Source: Desulfurococcales archaeon ex4484_204
GTDB lineage: Archaea > Thermoproteota > Thermoprotei_A > Sulfolobales > NBVN01
Assembly: GCA_002255065.1 (NCBI GenBank)
Contig: NJEF01000099.1
Coordinates: forward strand, 1-5,751
Reading direction: 5' to 3'
DNA: 5,751 nt
The position numbers and the translations under genes are program-made. Below are positions 5,243 to 5,751 of this stretch, piece by piece. The notes under the pieces were generated by a model that did not search any database, was not told the origin of the DNA, and was given only the letters and a program-made list of their open reading frames with translations. Numbering within the stretch: position 1 is the first letter of the stretch; the number at the start of each line of letters is the position of its first letter.

Positions 5243-5251
5243 GTAAAAACG
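5243..5251 (-). promoter_or_regulatory. Possible TATA-like element for the 115-residue gene
   Basis: The minus strand reads CGTTTTTAC here, about 38 nt before TTG 5207. A transcript start near 5220 would leave a short leader that just includes the GAGGG ribosome site (5220-5216). The element is imperfect and could be chance, in which case the gene is read through from the LivM gene. Confidence 0.3.
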
Positions 5252-5265
5252 ATTAGCCTTAGCCC

Positions 5266-5751
5266 CTAGCCCTTAACGGGCTTCCTAACAAGCTCCTTCC
5301 TGATCCTCTCAACAACCCTCCTAGGTATTGGTAGGGAGGGCTTCTCGGGCAGGATCCCTTGAGGCCTGAACAGCACTATAAGGACTATGGCTAGCCCTAC
5401 TAGTATGTACTCAAGCCAGCTAGGGCTTATCGGTATAACGGCTGTTAGGAAGCTCTTGTACGAGTAGATCAGGGACCTAACGGTGGAGAATATCAGCACG
5501 CCTAGCAGCACCCCCAGGTTGTTCCCAGTACCTCCGAGCATCATGTACGCCCATGGCCAGAAGGTCCATATAAGCCTGTTGTAGGTCACGGCCTTCATGC
5601 TACCTACGTAGAAGGCCCAGAGAGCCCCACCGATAGCTGCTAGGGCTGAGCCAGCCATTAGGGCCTGAGCTCTAAGCTTAGGTATGTCCTTACCGTAGAC
5701 CATGGCCGCCAGCTCCGAGTCCCTCATAGCCTTTAAAGCCCTGCCGAACGG
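5266..5751 (-). CDS. livM: Branched-chain amino-acid ABC transporter permease, LivM type (C-terminal part)
   Basis: The last 161 codons of an integral membrane permease; the start lies beyond the right edge. The visible part opens with PFGRALKAMRDSELAAMVYG, which is the LivM cytoplasmic coupling loop that contacts the ATPase subunit. Hydrophobic membrane segments follow: LMAGSALAAIGGALWAFYVG, then a W/Y-rich span through MLGGTGNNLGVLLGVLIF, then LEYILVGLAIVLIVLF. It ends with FRPQGILPEKP, the typical LivM C-terminal phrase, and a basic cytoplasmic tail. LivM pairs with LivH to form the channel of the Liv/HAAT importers. Substrates range over branched-chain amino acids, amides and urea, so the actual substrate is open. 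The LivH, LivG, LivF and binding-protein genes are not in this window; the gene next downstream is not a transporter gene, so LivM appears to end its operon or nearly so. Confidence 0.92.
   Translation of the reverse strand, partial: PFGRALKAMRDSELAAMVYGKDIPKLRAQALMAGSALAAIGGALWAFYVGSMKAVTYNRLIWTFWPWAYMMLGGTGNNLGVLLGVLIFSTVRSLIYSYKSFLTAVIPISPSWLEYILVGLAIVLIVLFRPQGILPEKPSLPIPRRVVERIRKELVRKPVKG

Overview
The window looks like a piece of a thermophilic archaeal chromosome, probably Thermoproteota (the crenarchaeal/TACK side). The reasons are: arginine written almost entirely as AGG; frequent GTT, TTA and CTA codons; GTG and TTG starts with GGAGG/GAGG-type ribosome sites; TATA-like boxes in place of -35/-10 elements; tightly overlapping genes; and archaeal-type families (a Thg1-like 3'-5' polymerase, an Ard1/RimI acetyltransferase, an archaeal PurM/HypE-like protein). 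I cannot fix the genus. No rRNA, tRNA, CRISPR array, transposon or phage gene was seen, so this is mostly ordinary chromosome.

Left part, plus strand (81-2485): a compact cluster of three overlapping genes. They are a small class I SAM methyltransferase resembling Thermotoga TM1293, a Thg1-like tRNA 5'-end guanylyltransferase/3'-5' polymerase, and a PurM/HypE-superfamily ATP-binding protein that lacks the C-terminal cysteine of true HypE. Overlaps of about 40 nt at both junctions suggest one transcript and coupled translation. A gene-poor stretch of about 180 nt with two hairpins follows. After it comes a plus-strand RimI/Ard1-type N-terminal acetyltransferase ending at 3105.

Right part, minus strand (5751 down to 3150): the C-terminal half of a LivM-type branched-chain amino-acid ABC permease, which continues beyond the window; a 115-residue protein I do not recognise; a YwgA/Panacea-like small protein behind its own TATA box; and an HD-domain dNTPase-type phosphohydrolase. 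The HD gene converges on the acetyltransferase gene with a 44-nt gap. The YwgA-like and HD genes are close enough to share a transcript.

The most unusual signal is at gene starts. The methyltransferase and the acetyltransferase both have clear homologous coding sequence upstream of their first in-frame ATG/GTG/TTG, with no canonical start before it. In both, an NTG codon lies out of frame by the same offset, followed by TTAGR. This could be two sequence errors, non-canonical starts, or frameshifting at initiation. The YwgA-like/HD pair is a speculative candidate for an antitoxin-dNTPase module. I do not see a convincing new system beyond these leads.
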